From Udaeobacter sp963725505 (GTDB lineage: Bacteria > Verrucomicrobiota > Verrucomicrobiia > Chthoniobacterales > UBA10450): a stretch of DNA of 64,000 nt. Of the stretch, positions 56,746 through 64,000 are shown piece by piece; the stretch's first letter is position 1; each line of letters starts with the position of its first letter. The notes beneath the pieces are model-generated. The model had not been told where the DNA came from. It was given only the letters and a program-made list of their open reading frames with translations, and searched no databases. The translations under genes and the position numbers were made by a program. The stretch is from positions 70,301-134,300 of the forward strand of contig CAVRYN010000013.1 of NCBI GenBank assembly GCA_963725505.1, read 5' to 3'.

Positions 56746-57885
56746 ATGAATATGAAAATAAAAATTCACCTTAAGAAAACTGGGCTGTCTCTTCAGCTCG
56801 TGCCGGCTGTGACGATCCTCGTCGCGCTGGCACTATCCATCCCAATGTCGGCGCAAACGATTACCACCTTTGACGCACCGGGCGCGGGGACGGGTGCTTT
56901 TCAGGGCACCTACGCATTCAACATCAGCCCGTCCGGGACGATCATCGGATATAGCCGTGACGCGAACAATGTGCGGCACGGCTTCATCCGGTCCAAGCAA
57001 GGCAGCTACACCATCTTCGACGCGCCGGGTGCAGGCACGGCCGCCGGCCAGGGGACACGGGCTTATTCCATAAACCCGGCCGGGGAAATTACGGGATTCT
57101 TCTTTGACTCAGTCAATGTGGCCCACGGCTACGTTCGCTCCAATCAAGGCGTGATTACCGTCTTCGATGCGCCGGGCGCGGGCACCGGGCCCGGCCAGGG
57201 TACCTTTTGTCTCAGCCCCCTCATCATCAACCCCAACGGGGCGATCGCAGGGTATTACATGGACTCGTCGGATGTCAGACACGGTTTCCTGCGCGAGAAG
57301 AATGGCGCCATCACCACGTTTGACGTTTTGGGCGCGGGCACGGGACCCCTTCAAGGGACGTTGAGCTACGCGATCAGCGAAACTGGGGCGATCACGGGAT
57401 ACTACTTTGACAGCGCCGATGTGAGCCACGGTTTCCTGCGTGATAGGAACGGCGTCATTACCACTTTCGATGTTCCAGGCTCCGGCACAGGCTTCCAACA
57501 GGGTACGTATGGTGGGGGCTTTACTCCGAGCGGAACCATCATGGGAAATTACGTCGACGCGGACAATCTGAGTCACGGTTTCCTGATGGATAGGAATGGC
57601 GCCTTCACCACGTTCGATGCGCCGGACGCCGGTCACGTCCCGGGTTCGGACGACGGTACCTACCCCTTTGGAATCAACGCGAATGGCGCGATCACGGGAT
57701 GGTATGTTGACGATTCCGATGCGAATCACGGCTTTGTGCGCAATAAGCACGGCGCCATCGTTGAGTTCGACGTTCCGGGCGCGGGCGCGGGTGTCTTCGT
57801 CTGGAGCATTGCTCCAAACGGGGCGGTGGCGGGATATTTCTGGGACGCGAACTTCGTGATTCACGGCTTCACGGGAAAGCCGTAA
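56746..57885 (+). CDS. Secreted HAF-repeat protein, copy 2
   Basis: 379 residues from ATG 56746 (ATG 56752 also possible). Signal peptide with VTILVALALSIPMSAQ. About eight HAF repeats follow, for example QTITTFDAPGAGTGAFQGTY, ISPSGTIIGYSRDANNVRHG and GAITGYYFDSADVSHGFLRD, ending VIHGFTGKP. More regular than copy 1. Predicted extracellular beta-propeller of unknown ligand. It is followed by a strong hairpin at 57901. Confidence 0.85.
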   Translation: MNMKIKIHLKKTGLSLQLVPAVTILVALALSIPMSAQTITTFDAPGAGTGAFQGTYAFNISPSGTIIGYSRDANNVRHGFIRSKQGSYTIFDAPGAGTAAGQGTRAYSINPAGEITGFFFDSVNVAHGYVRSNQGVITVFDAPGAGTGPGQGTFCLSPLIINPNGAIAGYYMDSSDVRHGFLREKNGAITTFDVLGAGTGPLQGTLSYAISETGAITGYYFDSADVSHGFLRDRNGVITTFDVPGSGTGFQQGTYGGGFTPSGTIMGNYVDADNLSHGFLMDRNGAFTTFDAPDAGHVPGSDDGTYPFGINANGAITGWYVDDSDANHGFVRNKHGAIVEFDVPGAGAGVFVWSIAPNGAVAGYFWDANFVIHGFTGKP

Positions 57886-57900
57886 GCTCTCTTCGCAAAT

Positions 57901-57934
57901 CCTCACCGGCGCCGATGGCGGCACCGGTGAGGTT
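57901..57934 (+). terminator. Hairpin after HAF copy 2
   Basis: CCTCACCGG and CCGGTGAGG form a long GC-rich stem directly after the gene; there is no clear T run. Confidence 0.45.
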
Positions 57935-57961
57935 GCGAGAAATACTCTCACGGCAGAGCCT

Positions 57962-58270
57962 TCAGCAGAGGCGATTCGTCGTGACCGGATCGAAGAGATG
58001 AGCTCTGGACACGCTCATCTCGAATTGCCTCCGGTGCCCAGGCTCGCGGTGATCGAACGCCACCTGGCTGCGACAGGTGATGGTATGTGCGCCGGTCTGG
58101 AGGTAAAAATTGGTCACTGCGCCCATCGGTTCAACGATGTCGACGATGGCAGGGAAACCGACGCCGCGGGCGCGGCGACGACGCGTTTCTTGATTTCCGT
58201 CTTGGGAATCTCCGCATCTTCAGGCCGAAGGCGACCTTGTCGCGTATTGCCCTTTTGGAGAAGAGAAACC
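57962..58270 (-). pseudogene. C-terminal remnant of a MalK/UgpC-type sugar ABC ATPase
   Basis: On the minus strand LRPEDAEIPKTEIKKR (the TOBE-domain entry, usual GIRPE) is followed, after a frameshift near 58160, by GFPAIVDIVEPMGAVTNFYL, QTGAHTITCRSQVAFDHREP and SRAHLFDPVTTNRLC, then TGA at 57962. This is the regulatory/TOBE end of a carbohydrate-importer ATPase. Walker and signature motifs are absent. Inactive remnant. Confidence 0.7.
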
Positions 58271-58354
58271 TCGCGCGATTGCGCGATTTGGACTAGGCTT
58301 TGGGGTAGACAAAAGTTGACGAACTGCAATTCGAGTTGCGACCTAGTCGGCCTC

Positions 58355-58954
58355 ATGAGCGGGCGAAACGAACGGATGTCGAGCGACGAAAAACCAGCTG
58401 ATTGCGTTGTATCGCCCGTTTCGCCCAAAGCGGAGGGATCAACGGACGCCTCAAAGACTCTGGAGGCGATGTTGCCCCTCGTGTACGACGAGCTTCGTTT
58501 GCTCGCCGGCGGTTATCTGCGCAATGAGCGGCCGGAACACACCCTTCAACGCACGGCCCTTGTGCACGAAGCCTACCTGCGGCTGGCCGCGCAACGCGAC
58601 GTGTCCTGGGAAAATCCGGCACATTTCATTGCCATCTTCGCCCGCCTCATGCGCCAGACCCTGACCAACCACGCGGTAGCACGAACCCGGGCAAAACGTG
58701 GCGGGAGCGATCCGACCGACCTGATCCTTGAATTTTATGATCGTCACCAGATTGACGTTACCGCGGTGGATGAGGCCCTGCGCGAACTGGAGGCACTCGA
58801 CGCACGGCAGGCGCAAATTGTTGAGCTGCGATTTTTCGGGGGCCTGAGGATCGAGGAAATCGCGAAACTGCTGGAAATCTCCCCGGCAACCGTGAAGCGC
58901 GAGTGGGCGGTCGCCAAGCTTTGGTTGAAGCAGACTTTATCTCAAGACGAATGA
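58355..58954 (+). CDS. ECF-type RNA polymerase sigma factor (TIGR02999-like)
   Basis: 199 residues from ATG 58355 (ATG 58376 possible). Region 2: LPLVYDELRLLAGGYLRNER and HTLQRTALVHEAYLRLAAQR. Region 4: LDARQAQIVELRFFGGLRIE and EIAKLLEISPATVKREWAVA. This matches the ECF group commonly found beside Ser/Thr kinases with TPR or WD repeats in planctomycetes, acidobacteria and verrucomicrobia. The kinase gene starts 72 bases downstream. No anti-sigma gene is present; control by the kinase is a reasonable inference. Confidence 0.92.
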   Translation: MSGRNERMSSDEKPADCVVSPVSPKAEGSTDASKTLEAMLPLVYDELRLLAGGYLRNERPEHTLQRTALVHEAYLRLAAQRDVSWENPAHFIAIFARLMRQTLTNHAVARTRAKRGGSDPTDLILEFYDRHQIDVTAVDEALRELEALDARQAQIVELRFFGGLRIEEIAKLLEISPATVKREWAVAKLWLKQTLSQDE

Positions 58955-59026
58955 GAACTAGAGCGTCCGGCCTTCTCCGACTTCCTTTATGATTCAATCC
59001 CCTTACCCCACGACCTTCTTTTGCAT

Positions 59027-62000
59027 ATGAATCCGGAACGTTGGCAACAGCTGAAAACAATCGTCGCCGACGCATTGGAGAAAGATTCACCCGTCGCCCG
59101 GACCGCGCTGGTCAGCGAGCGGTGTGCTGACGACGACGCGCTCCTCCGGGCCGCCGAATCCCTTCTCCGGGACGCGGAACCGATCTTGCGTGACAGGGAA
59201 GACGCGCTGGAAGAATGTGCTGAGACGGTGACCGGACTTCTTGGTCGTGATTGGCTTTCGCAGACAGGCCAGCGGATTGGCGCCTACATCAAGGGGACTG
59301 TGGCAACACGAATTAAATCAGATCCAGCCCGCTGGCAGCGTCTCAAGCACATCCTTGCAGATGCGCTCGAGCACACCTCAGCTGTGGAGCGGACGGCTGC
59401 GCTCAGGGAATCCTGCGCAGATGACACGACGCTTCTCCGTGAAGCCGAAAAGCTACTCGCGCATGATACGACAGACTTCGAAGACTTTGCGGAATTTGTA
59501 GCGAAGCGTCTCACTCACGACGAACGCGATCGAATCGGAGAGCGGATCGGCGCGTACGTGGTTGTCAGAGAACTCGGGCGTGGCGGTATGGGAGCTGTTT
59601 ATCTGGCCGAACGCGCCGATGGACAATTTGAAAAGCGAGTCGCGATCAAATTACTCAAGCGAGGCACAGATACCGATGAAGTGCTGCGCCGTTTTCGGAT
59701 CGAGCGGCAAATTCTAGCCAATCTTGAACATCCAAACATCACGCGGCTCCTTGATGCGGGTACTACAAGCGACGGCTTACCATACTTCGTGATGGAGTTT
59801 ATCGAGGGGACGCCGATCGCACGGTTCGTTCAGCGCGAGAACCTCGATTTACGGGGCCGGATCAAGCTCTTTCTCAAGGTCTGTTCTGCAGTCGATTTCG
59901 CGCATCGACATCAGATTATCCATCGAGACATCAAGCCTGGTAACGTGCTCGTCAACGATGAGGGTGAGCCAAAATTGCTCGACTTCGGAATCGCGAAGCT
60001 ACTTAGCGTCGATTCTGAGGATGGTATTACCACGGTCGTGGCCGAGCGCAGGCTCACACCGATGTATGCAGCCCCAGAGCAAAGTGCGGGGCAACCTGCC
60101 ACAGTTGCCACCGACGTGTACTCGCTCGGTGCACTTCTCTACGAGCTCCTGCTTGGCAAGGCGCCGCATGGCAGTTCGAACGGGAGACGTTTGGAGGACG
60201 ATGTATCTGAGCATTTATTCGGGGCACCGCTATCCAGCGAGGTCGTTACTGATCCAAAGACAAAACAAGAACTGCTGGGTCAGCTCGATCAAATCGTCGC
60301 ACGAGCGATGCAGCGCGATCCGGCACAGAGGTATCGATCCGTAGCAGAGATGTCTCAGGATTTAGAACGATGTCTCAACGGAGCAGCGCTTCTGTCCGAG
60401 AATTTTTCGATGGCTACGTCTGATAAGGAAAGCGGGGCTGGAAACTCAAGGGTAGGAGCCAGTTCCCGTCGTCGTTGGTACATTGCGGCGGCGGTTGTCG
60501 GAGTGATGGTCCTCGCGGGTGCAGTGCTCTCGCGTGGCCCGGGTGTTCGCTGGCTTCATAACCAGAGGATTGGAAAAGCGACGGCGGCGGCCCCGCCTGT
60601 AACTGCGGCCGAAACTGTCCGGTCAATCGCGGTGTTGCCTTTCGAACCGCTTGGCAAGGATATGAATAATGAGCTATTAGGGCTGGGCATGGCCGACGCG
60701 ATCATCGGTCGCATGAGCAACCTGAAGCAGCTCGCCGTTCTGCCCACCAGCGCGGTGTCAAAATACAAGAACCCTGCAAATGATCCGCTCGCGGCGGGTC
60801 GCGCGTTAGGTGTTGATGCGGTTTTGAGTGGAACTGTCCAACGATCCGGCGACCGTATCCGCGCCACCGTCCAACTTGCACGCGTCGCCAGCGGTCGCAC
60901 TATCTGGTCGGAGAAATTCGACCAAACCTTCACGGACATCTTTGGTGTTCAAGATTCGATTTCCGACAGCGTTGCCAGGTCACTTGCACTTAATCTTACC
61001 GCCGACGAGCAGAAGCAGTTGGTAAAACGCTATACGACAAATGCCGCGGCCTACGACGAATATTTGATGGGTCTTTACTTGTGGAATACACGATCGAGAG
61101 ATGGGTTGAAGAAGGCGATCGACCATTTTGGACGAGCGATTGAGAAGGATCCGAATTTTGCTCTCGCCTATTCACTGATGGCTGATTGCTACTACCTGCA
61201 ACTTTATTACGGATATGACTCTGAATCAGATCACATTCGCAATGCTAAGGCCGCAGTCGAACGCGCGCTGGTACTCGACGACTCTCTAGCCGAAGCTCAC
61301 CTCGCCGCAGCATTGGTTGAGCTTTATGAGAAAGGTTATCAACACGCAGAGTCAGATCATCAAGCAGCCTTGGATTCACTTCGCCGCGCTATCGCATTAA
61401 ACCCGAATTTGGCTATTGCTCACCTGCGTTACGCCAATGTGTTGGCCGCCTTTGGACACTTGGATGATTCTGTTCGAGAGATGAGGCGTGCTCAAGAGCT
61501 CGACCCGCTTTCACGTATCAACAACGCTGCTCTGGGAATTAGTCTTGTTTTTGCCCGCCAGTATCGCGAGGCTCTCGACTATTTCTACAAGGCGGCGGAA
61601 TTAGCTCCAGACGAAGCGTCGGTCCAGAACAGCCTGGCGTACGCTTATGCTTTAAATGGCCTGTATCAACAAGCGATTGAACATTACCAGAGGGCAGTTG
61701 AACTCGATCTGAACGAAAGAGGCAACGTTCTCGTCTCGATCGCGTACGTTCTGATTTCTGCAGGAAACAAATCGGAGGCGGATTCGATGATGCCAGAGAT
61801 TCTGAAGCTGGCTGGAGAAGGAAAAGCGGATCCTTACTATGTTGCCGTGTTATATGGCGCGCGCGGTGACAAGGATGCGGCATTCGAGTGGTTCGACAAA
61901 GCATTACGAAGATATTCCGAAACGAGATCGAACGGGGATGATTCACGAATGATCAGGTATGATCCCATGTTGGATCCGCTGCGCTCGGACCGCAGATTTG

Positions 62001-63481
62001 GGGCGCTGTTGCGGCAGCACAACCTGGGTTCGCTTCTCGAAACTCCTGGGGCTGCGCCCGAAGCCGTCCGCTCGATTGCGGTGTTGCCTTTCGAACCGCT
62101 TGGCAAGGATATGAATGATGAGCTATTAGGGCTGGGCATGGCCGACGCGATCATCGGTCGCATGAGCAACCTGAAGCAGCTCGCCGTTCTGCCCACCAGC
62201 GCGGTGTCGAAATACAAGGGCCCTGCCAATGATCCAATTGCTGCGGGCCGTGCATTGGGGGTGGATGCGATCCTGAGTGGAACTATCCAACGATCTGCTG
62301 ACCGGATCCGCGCCACTGTTCAACTTGTCCGCATCGCAAATGGCCGCACTGTTTGGTCGGAGAAATTCGATCAGACGTTTACAGACATCTTCGGTATTCA
62401 AGACTCGATTTCTGACAGCGTTGCCAAGTCGCTTGCACTTAATCTTAGCGCCGACGAGCAGAAGCAGCTGGTAAAACACTATACGACGAATGCCGCCGCC
62501 TACGACGAATATCTGATGGGTCTTTACTTCTATAACACGCGATCGAGAGACGGGTTTAATAAGGCGATCGATCATTTTGGACGAGCAATCGAGAAGGATC
62601 CGAATTTTGCTCTCGCCTACGCACTGATGGCTGACTGTTACTACTTGCAACTATATTACATGTACGACTCCAGGCCAGACCGGATTCAAAACGCTAAGGC
62701 AGCGGCTGAACGCGCGCTGCTACTTGACGATGCTATCGCCGAGGGTCACGTCGCTTTGGCCATGGTGTGGTTTAATCAAAGAGATTATCAGGCAGGCATG
62801 GATTCGCTTCGACGCGCCCTCACGTTGAATCCCAATCTGGCAATCGCACACCAACGTTATGCGTGGGCACTGTGCTCATCGGGGCACTTGGATGATACGG
62901 TGCGAGAGATGAAGCGCGCGCAAGAGCTCGATCCGCTTTCGCCTACTAACAATACAGCTCTAGGAATCGTTCTGGTTTTTGCCCGGCAATTTCGCGAAGC
63001 TCTGGCGTATTGCTACAAGGCTGCGGAACTAGATCCTAACTCTGCTCCAATCCAAGAAAACCTGGCGTTTGCCTACACCTTAAATGGAGAGTATCAACAA
63101 GCACTAGAACATTATAAAAAACAAGGTGAACTCAGCCAGGAGAGCAAAGGGGACGTCCTCGCCTTCGTCGTGACGGTGCTTGCGGTCGCAGGTCGCAATT
63201 CGGAAGCCGAGAGCAATATGCATGATCTTTTGGATTTGGTGCGAGCAGGCAAGGTCGATTCTTATAATATGACTTTGGTGTATACGGCCCGCGGCGACAA
63301 GGAGCGAGCGTTGGAGTGGCTTGACAAAACGTTGCAAAATGGATCTGGCGGGCTGCATTCCTACGATCGAATGATTAGGTATGATCCACTGTTGGATCCG
63401 TTGCGGTCAGACGGCCGATTTGCCGCGCTGCTACGGCGGCACGGCCGAGGTTCGTTGCTCGAAACCTCTGGCGGCCGTTAG
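59027..63481 (+). CDS. Giant Ser/Thr protein kinase with doubled N- and C-terminal modules
   Basis: 1484 residues from ATG 59027. Two copies of an approximately 85-residue helical module open it (NPERWQQLKTIVADALEKDS; DPARWQRLKHILADALEHTS). The kinase domain (about 178-465) has LGRGGMGAVYLAERADG, VAIKLLKRG, catalytic IIHRDIKPGNVLVN, LLDFGIAKL and MYAAPEQSAG. One membrane span lies at about 485-505. The outside part is two copies of an approximately 480-residue module (from about 530 and 1014), each beginning RSIAVLPFEPLGKDMN..LLGLGMADAIIG (FlgO/TolB-N-like), followed by TPR helices. The copies are near-identical at their start and diverge later. It probably senses envelope or periplasmic state and signals to the sigma factor upstream. 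Confidence 0.92.
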   Translation: MNPERWQQLKTIVADALEKDSPVARTALVSERCADDDALLRAAESLLRDAEPILRDREDALEECAETVTGLLGRDWLSQTGQRIGAYIKGTVATRIKSDPARWQRLKHILADALEHTSAVERTAALRESCADDTTLLREAEKLLAHDTTDFEDFAEFVAKRLTHDERDRIGERIGAYVVVRELGRGGMGAVYLAERADGQFEKRVAIKLLKRGTDTDEVLRRFRIERQILANLEHPNITRLLDAGTTSDGLPYFVMEFIEGTPIARFVQRENLDLRGRIKLFLKVCSAVDFAHRHQIIHRDIKPGNVLVNDEGEPKLLDFGIAKLLSVDSEDGITTVVAERRLTPMYAAPEQSAGQPATVATDVYSLGALLYELLLGKAPHGSSNGRRLEDDVSEHLFGAPLSSEVVTDPKTKQELLGQLDQIVARAMQRDPAQRYRSVAEMSQDLERCLNGAALLSENFSMATSDKESGAGNSRVGASSRRRWYIAAAVVGVMVLAGAVLSRGPGVRWLHNQRIGKATAAAPPVTAAETVRSIAVLPFEPLGKDMNNELLGLGMADAIIGRMSNLKQLAVLPTSAVSKYKNPANDPLAAGRALGVDAVLSGTVQRSGDRIRATVQLARVASGRTIWSEKFDQTFTDIFGVQDSISDSVARSLALNLTADEQKQLVKRYTTNAAAYDEYLMGLYLWNTRSRDGLKKAIDHFGRAIEKDPNFALAYSLMADCYYLQLYYGYDSESDHIRNAKAAVERALVLDDSLAEAHLAAALVELYEKGYQHAESDHQAALDSLRRAIALNPNLAIAHLRYANVLAAFGHLDDSVREMRRAQELDPLSRINNAALGISLVFARQYREALDYFYKAAELAPDEASVQNSLAYAYALNGLYQQAIEHYQRAVELDLNERGNVLVSIAYVLISAGNKSEADSMMPEILKLAGEGKADPYYVAVLYGARGDKDAAFEWFDKALRRYSETRSNGDDSRMIRYDPMLDPLRSDRRFGALLRQHNLGSLLETPGAAPEAVRSIAVLPFEPLGKDMNDELLGLGMADAIIGRMSNLKQLAVLPTSAVSKYKGPANDPIAAGRALGVDAILSGTIQRSADRIRATVQLVRIANGRTVWSEKFDQTFTDIFGIQDSISDSVAKSLALNLSADEQKQLVKHYTTNAAAYDEYLMGLYFYNTRSRDGFNKAIDHFGRAIEKDPNFALAYALMADCYYLQLYYMYDSRPDRIQNAKAAAERALLLDDAIAEGHVALAMVWFNQRDYQAGMDSLRRALTLNPNLAIAHQRYAWALCSSGHLDDTVREMKRAQELDPLSPTNNTALGIVLVFARQFREALAYCYKAAELDPNSAPIQENLAFAYTLNGEYQQALEHYKKQGELSQESKGDVLAFVVTVLAVAGRNSEAESNMHDLLDLVRAGKVDSYNMTLVYTARGDKERALEWLDKTLQNGSGGLHSYDRMIRYDPLLDPLRSDGRFAALLRRHGRGSLLETSGGR

Positions 63482-63581
63482 CCGTACGATCAGAGCAATG
63501 AGAAAAAATAATGGCTACCGTTACAGGCGCAATTGCGTTTGAAAGTCAGATGCGCCTCCAGTTGCAGCGTAAAGTAGTGTG

Positions 63582-63743
63582 GTGAAACTGGCAGGGGGGC
63601 CAAGCTTTGGTGAGTTGAAGTTAGATCCGAGCTGGGATGACCTGCCCAGCGATCCGCGTTTCCACGAGCTGATCGAGGAGGCAGCGCAGCCTATCCCTCC
63701 CGAGCAACACGTGAACGGCGACGCTTGTTCGACGCAAGCGTGA
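63582..63743 (+). pseudogene. C-terminal tail fragment of a TPR/kinase-type protein
   Basis: An open frame reads GGPSFGELKLDPSWDDLPSD and PRFHELIEEAAQ. The LKxDPxWDxLxxDPRFxxL pattern is the usual end of the TPR-containing kinase outer region (compare DPMLDPLRSDRRFGALL in the gene upstream). There is no domain before it, so it is a remnant of another member. Confidence 0.5.
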
Positions 63744-63834
63744 GCGAGCCCGAGCACATACTTGAGGAATCCAAGAAAACTCCCGACTTTGGTTTACGAC
63801 GGCTACAACTAAACACGGCGGCCCGCCAGCTCAT

Positions 63835-63996
63835 ATGCGCACCGACTCAGCACAGATTCAAAACTTCATCGACGGCGAATTCGTTGAGCCTGTCAGCGGT
63901 CGATACCTTGACAACCGTGAACCGGCAACTGGGAAACCGTGTTCGCAGGTCGCGGATAGCTCCCTCACCGCCGCATTGCTGGGTCGCGCACTGTAG
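63835..63996 (+). pseudogene. Aldehyde dehydrogenase N-terminal fragment
   Basis: ATG 63835 starts a frame with IQNFIDGEFVEPVSGRYLDN and REPATGKP, the N-terminal strand pattern of NAD-dependent aldehyde dehydrogenases (xxINGEFxxxxSGxxxxxxNPATG). It loses homology after about residue 42 and stops at 63994-63996, four bases before the window ends. It may be a frameshifted or truncated gene, or a bad contig end. Confidence 0.55.
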
Positions 63997-64000
63997 TGGT

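Noticed and set aside
57998..58354. Upstream extension of the sigma factor ORF
   Set aside because: This stretch is the antisense of a MalK remnant and shows no sigma-like sequence.

Overview
The window reads as a chromosomal segment of a soil-type verrucomicrobium (Spartobacteria / Chthoniobacter–Udaeobacter-like). The main evidence is two D-B-C-A gene sets of the pseudopilin-plus-large-protein type known as Verru_Chthon cassettes. A TIGR02999-type sigma factor next to a Ser/Thr kinase, PT-rich secreted repeat proteins, and a very dense load of palindromic intergenic repeats fit the same group. The assignment is inference; no rRNA is present.

Layout. 1-1.4 kb (minus): a 53-residue peptide with a perfect lasso-peptide leader motif, beside the 3' remnant of an ABC exporter. 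1.4-4.6 kb: a large secreted repeat protein. 4.6-6.6 kb: repeats, two duplicated single-span mini-proteins and a decayed HicB/MazF-like relic. 6.8-19.2 kb (minus): two pseudopilin cassettes, the first heavily decayed. 19.4-26.3 kb (plus): FecR-domain protein, isocitrate dehydrogenase, phosphoglucose isomerase and a histidine kinase/NtrC pair. 26.3-27.6 kb (minus): queD and queE. 27.7-35.5 kb: exopolysaccharide export and assembly genes (outer-membrane barrel, Wza, Wzz/BY-kinase, Wzy-like ligase, initiating sugar transferase). 35.7-39.5 kb: sdhC-sdhA-sdhB with a four-helix-bundle gene wedged between sdhA and sdhB. 39.7-45.2 kb: ispE, pyrF, a lipoate-ligase-like gene, a polyprenyl synthase, radC and lpxA. 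45.2-46.7 kb (minus): two gene cassettes with attC-like sites and no integrase. 46.7-50.9 kb (minus): pgeF, tolC, marR, moeA. 51.1-56.4 kb: tRNA-Ser(GCU) and an island bounded by a copy of the tRNA 3' end. 56.7-64 kb: a HAF-repeat protein, a MalK remnant, an ECF sigma factor, a giant Ser/Thr kinase with doubled modules, and two gene fragments.

How the genes fit together. The polysaccharide genes form one export/assembly machine. The sdh and icd genes are TCA cycle; ispE and the polyprenyl synthase are isoprenoid; lpxA shows a lipid-A outer membrane. The sigma factor and kinase are a probable signalling pair. Repeats reach into genes: they supply start codons for pyrF and the lipoate-ligase-like gene, sit at the start of sdhB, and supply the stop of ispE. 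Several promoters place the -10 box about 7 nt before the start codon, which suggests leaderless transcripts.

Caution: at least five otherwise well-conserved genes (cassette A and C, BY-kinase, lpxA, tolC) each carry one apparent single-base frameshift. Some may be assembly errors.
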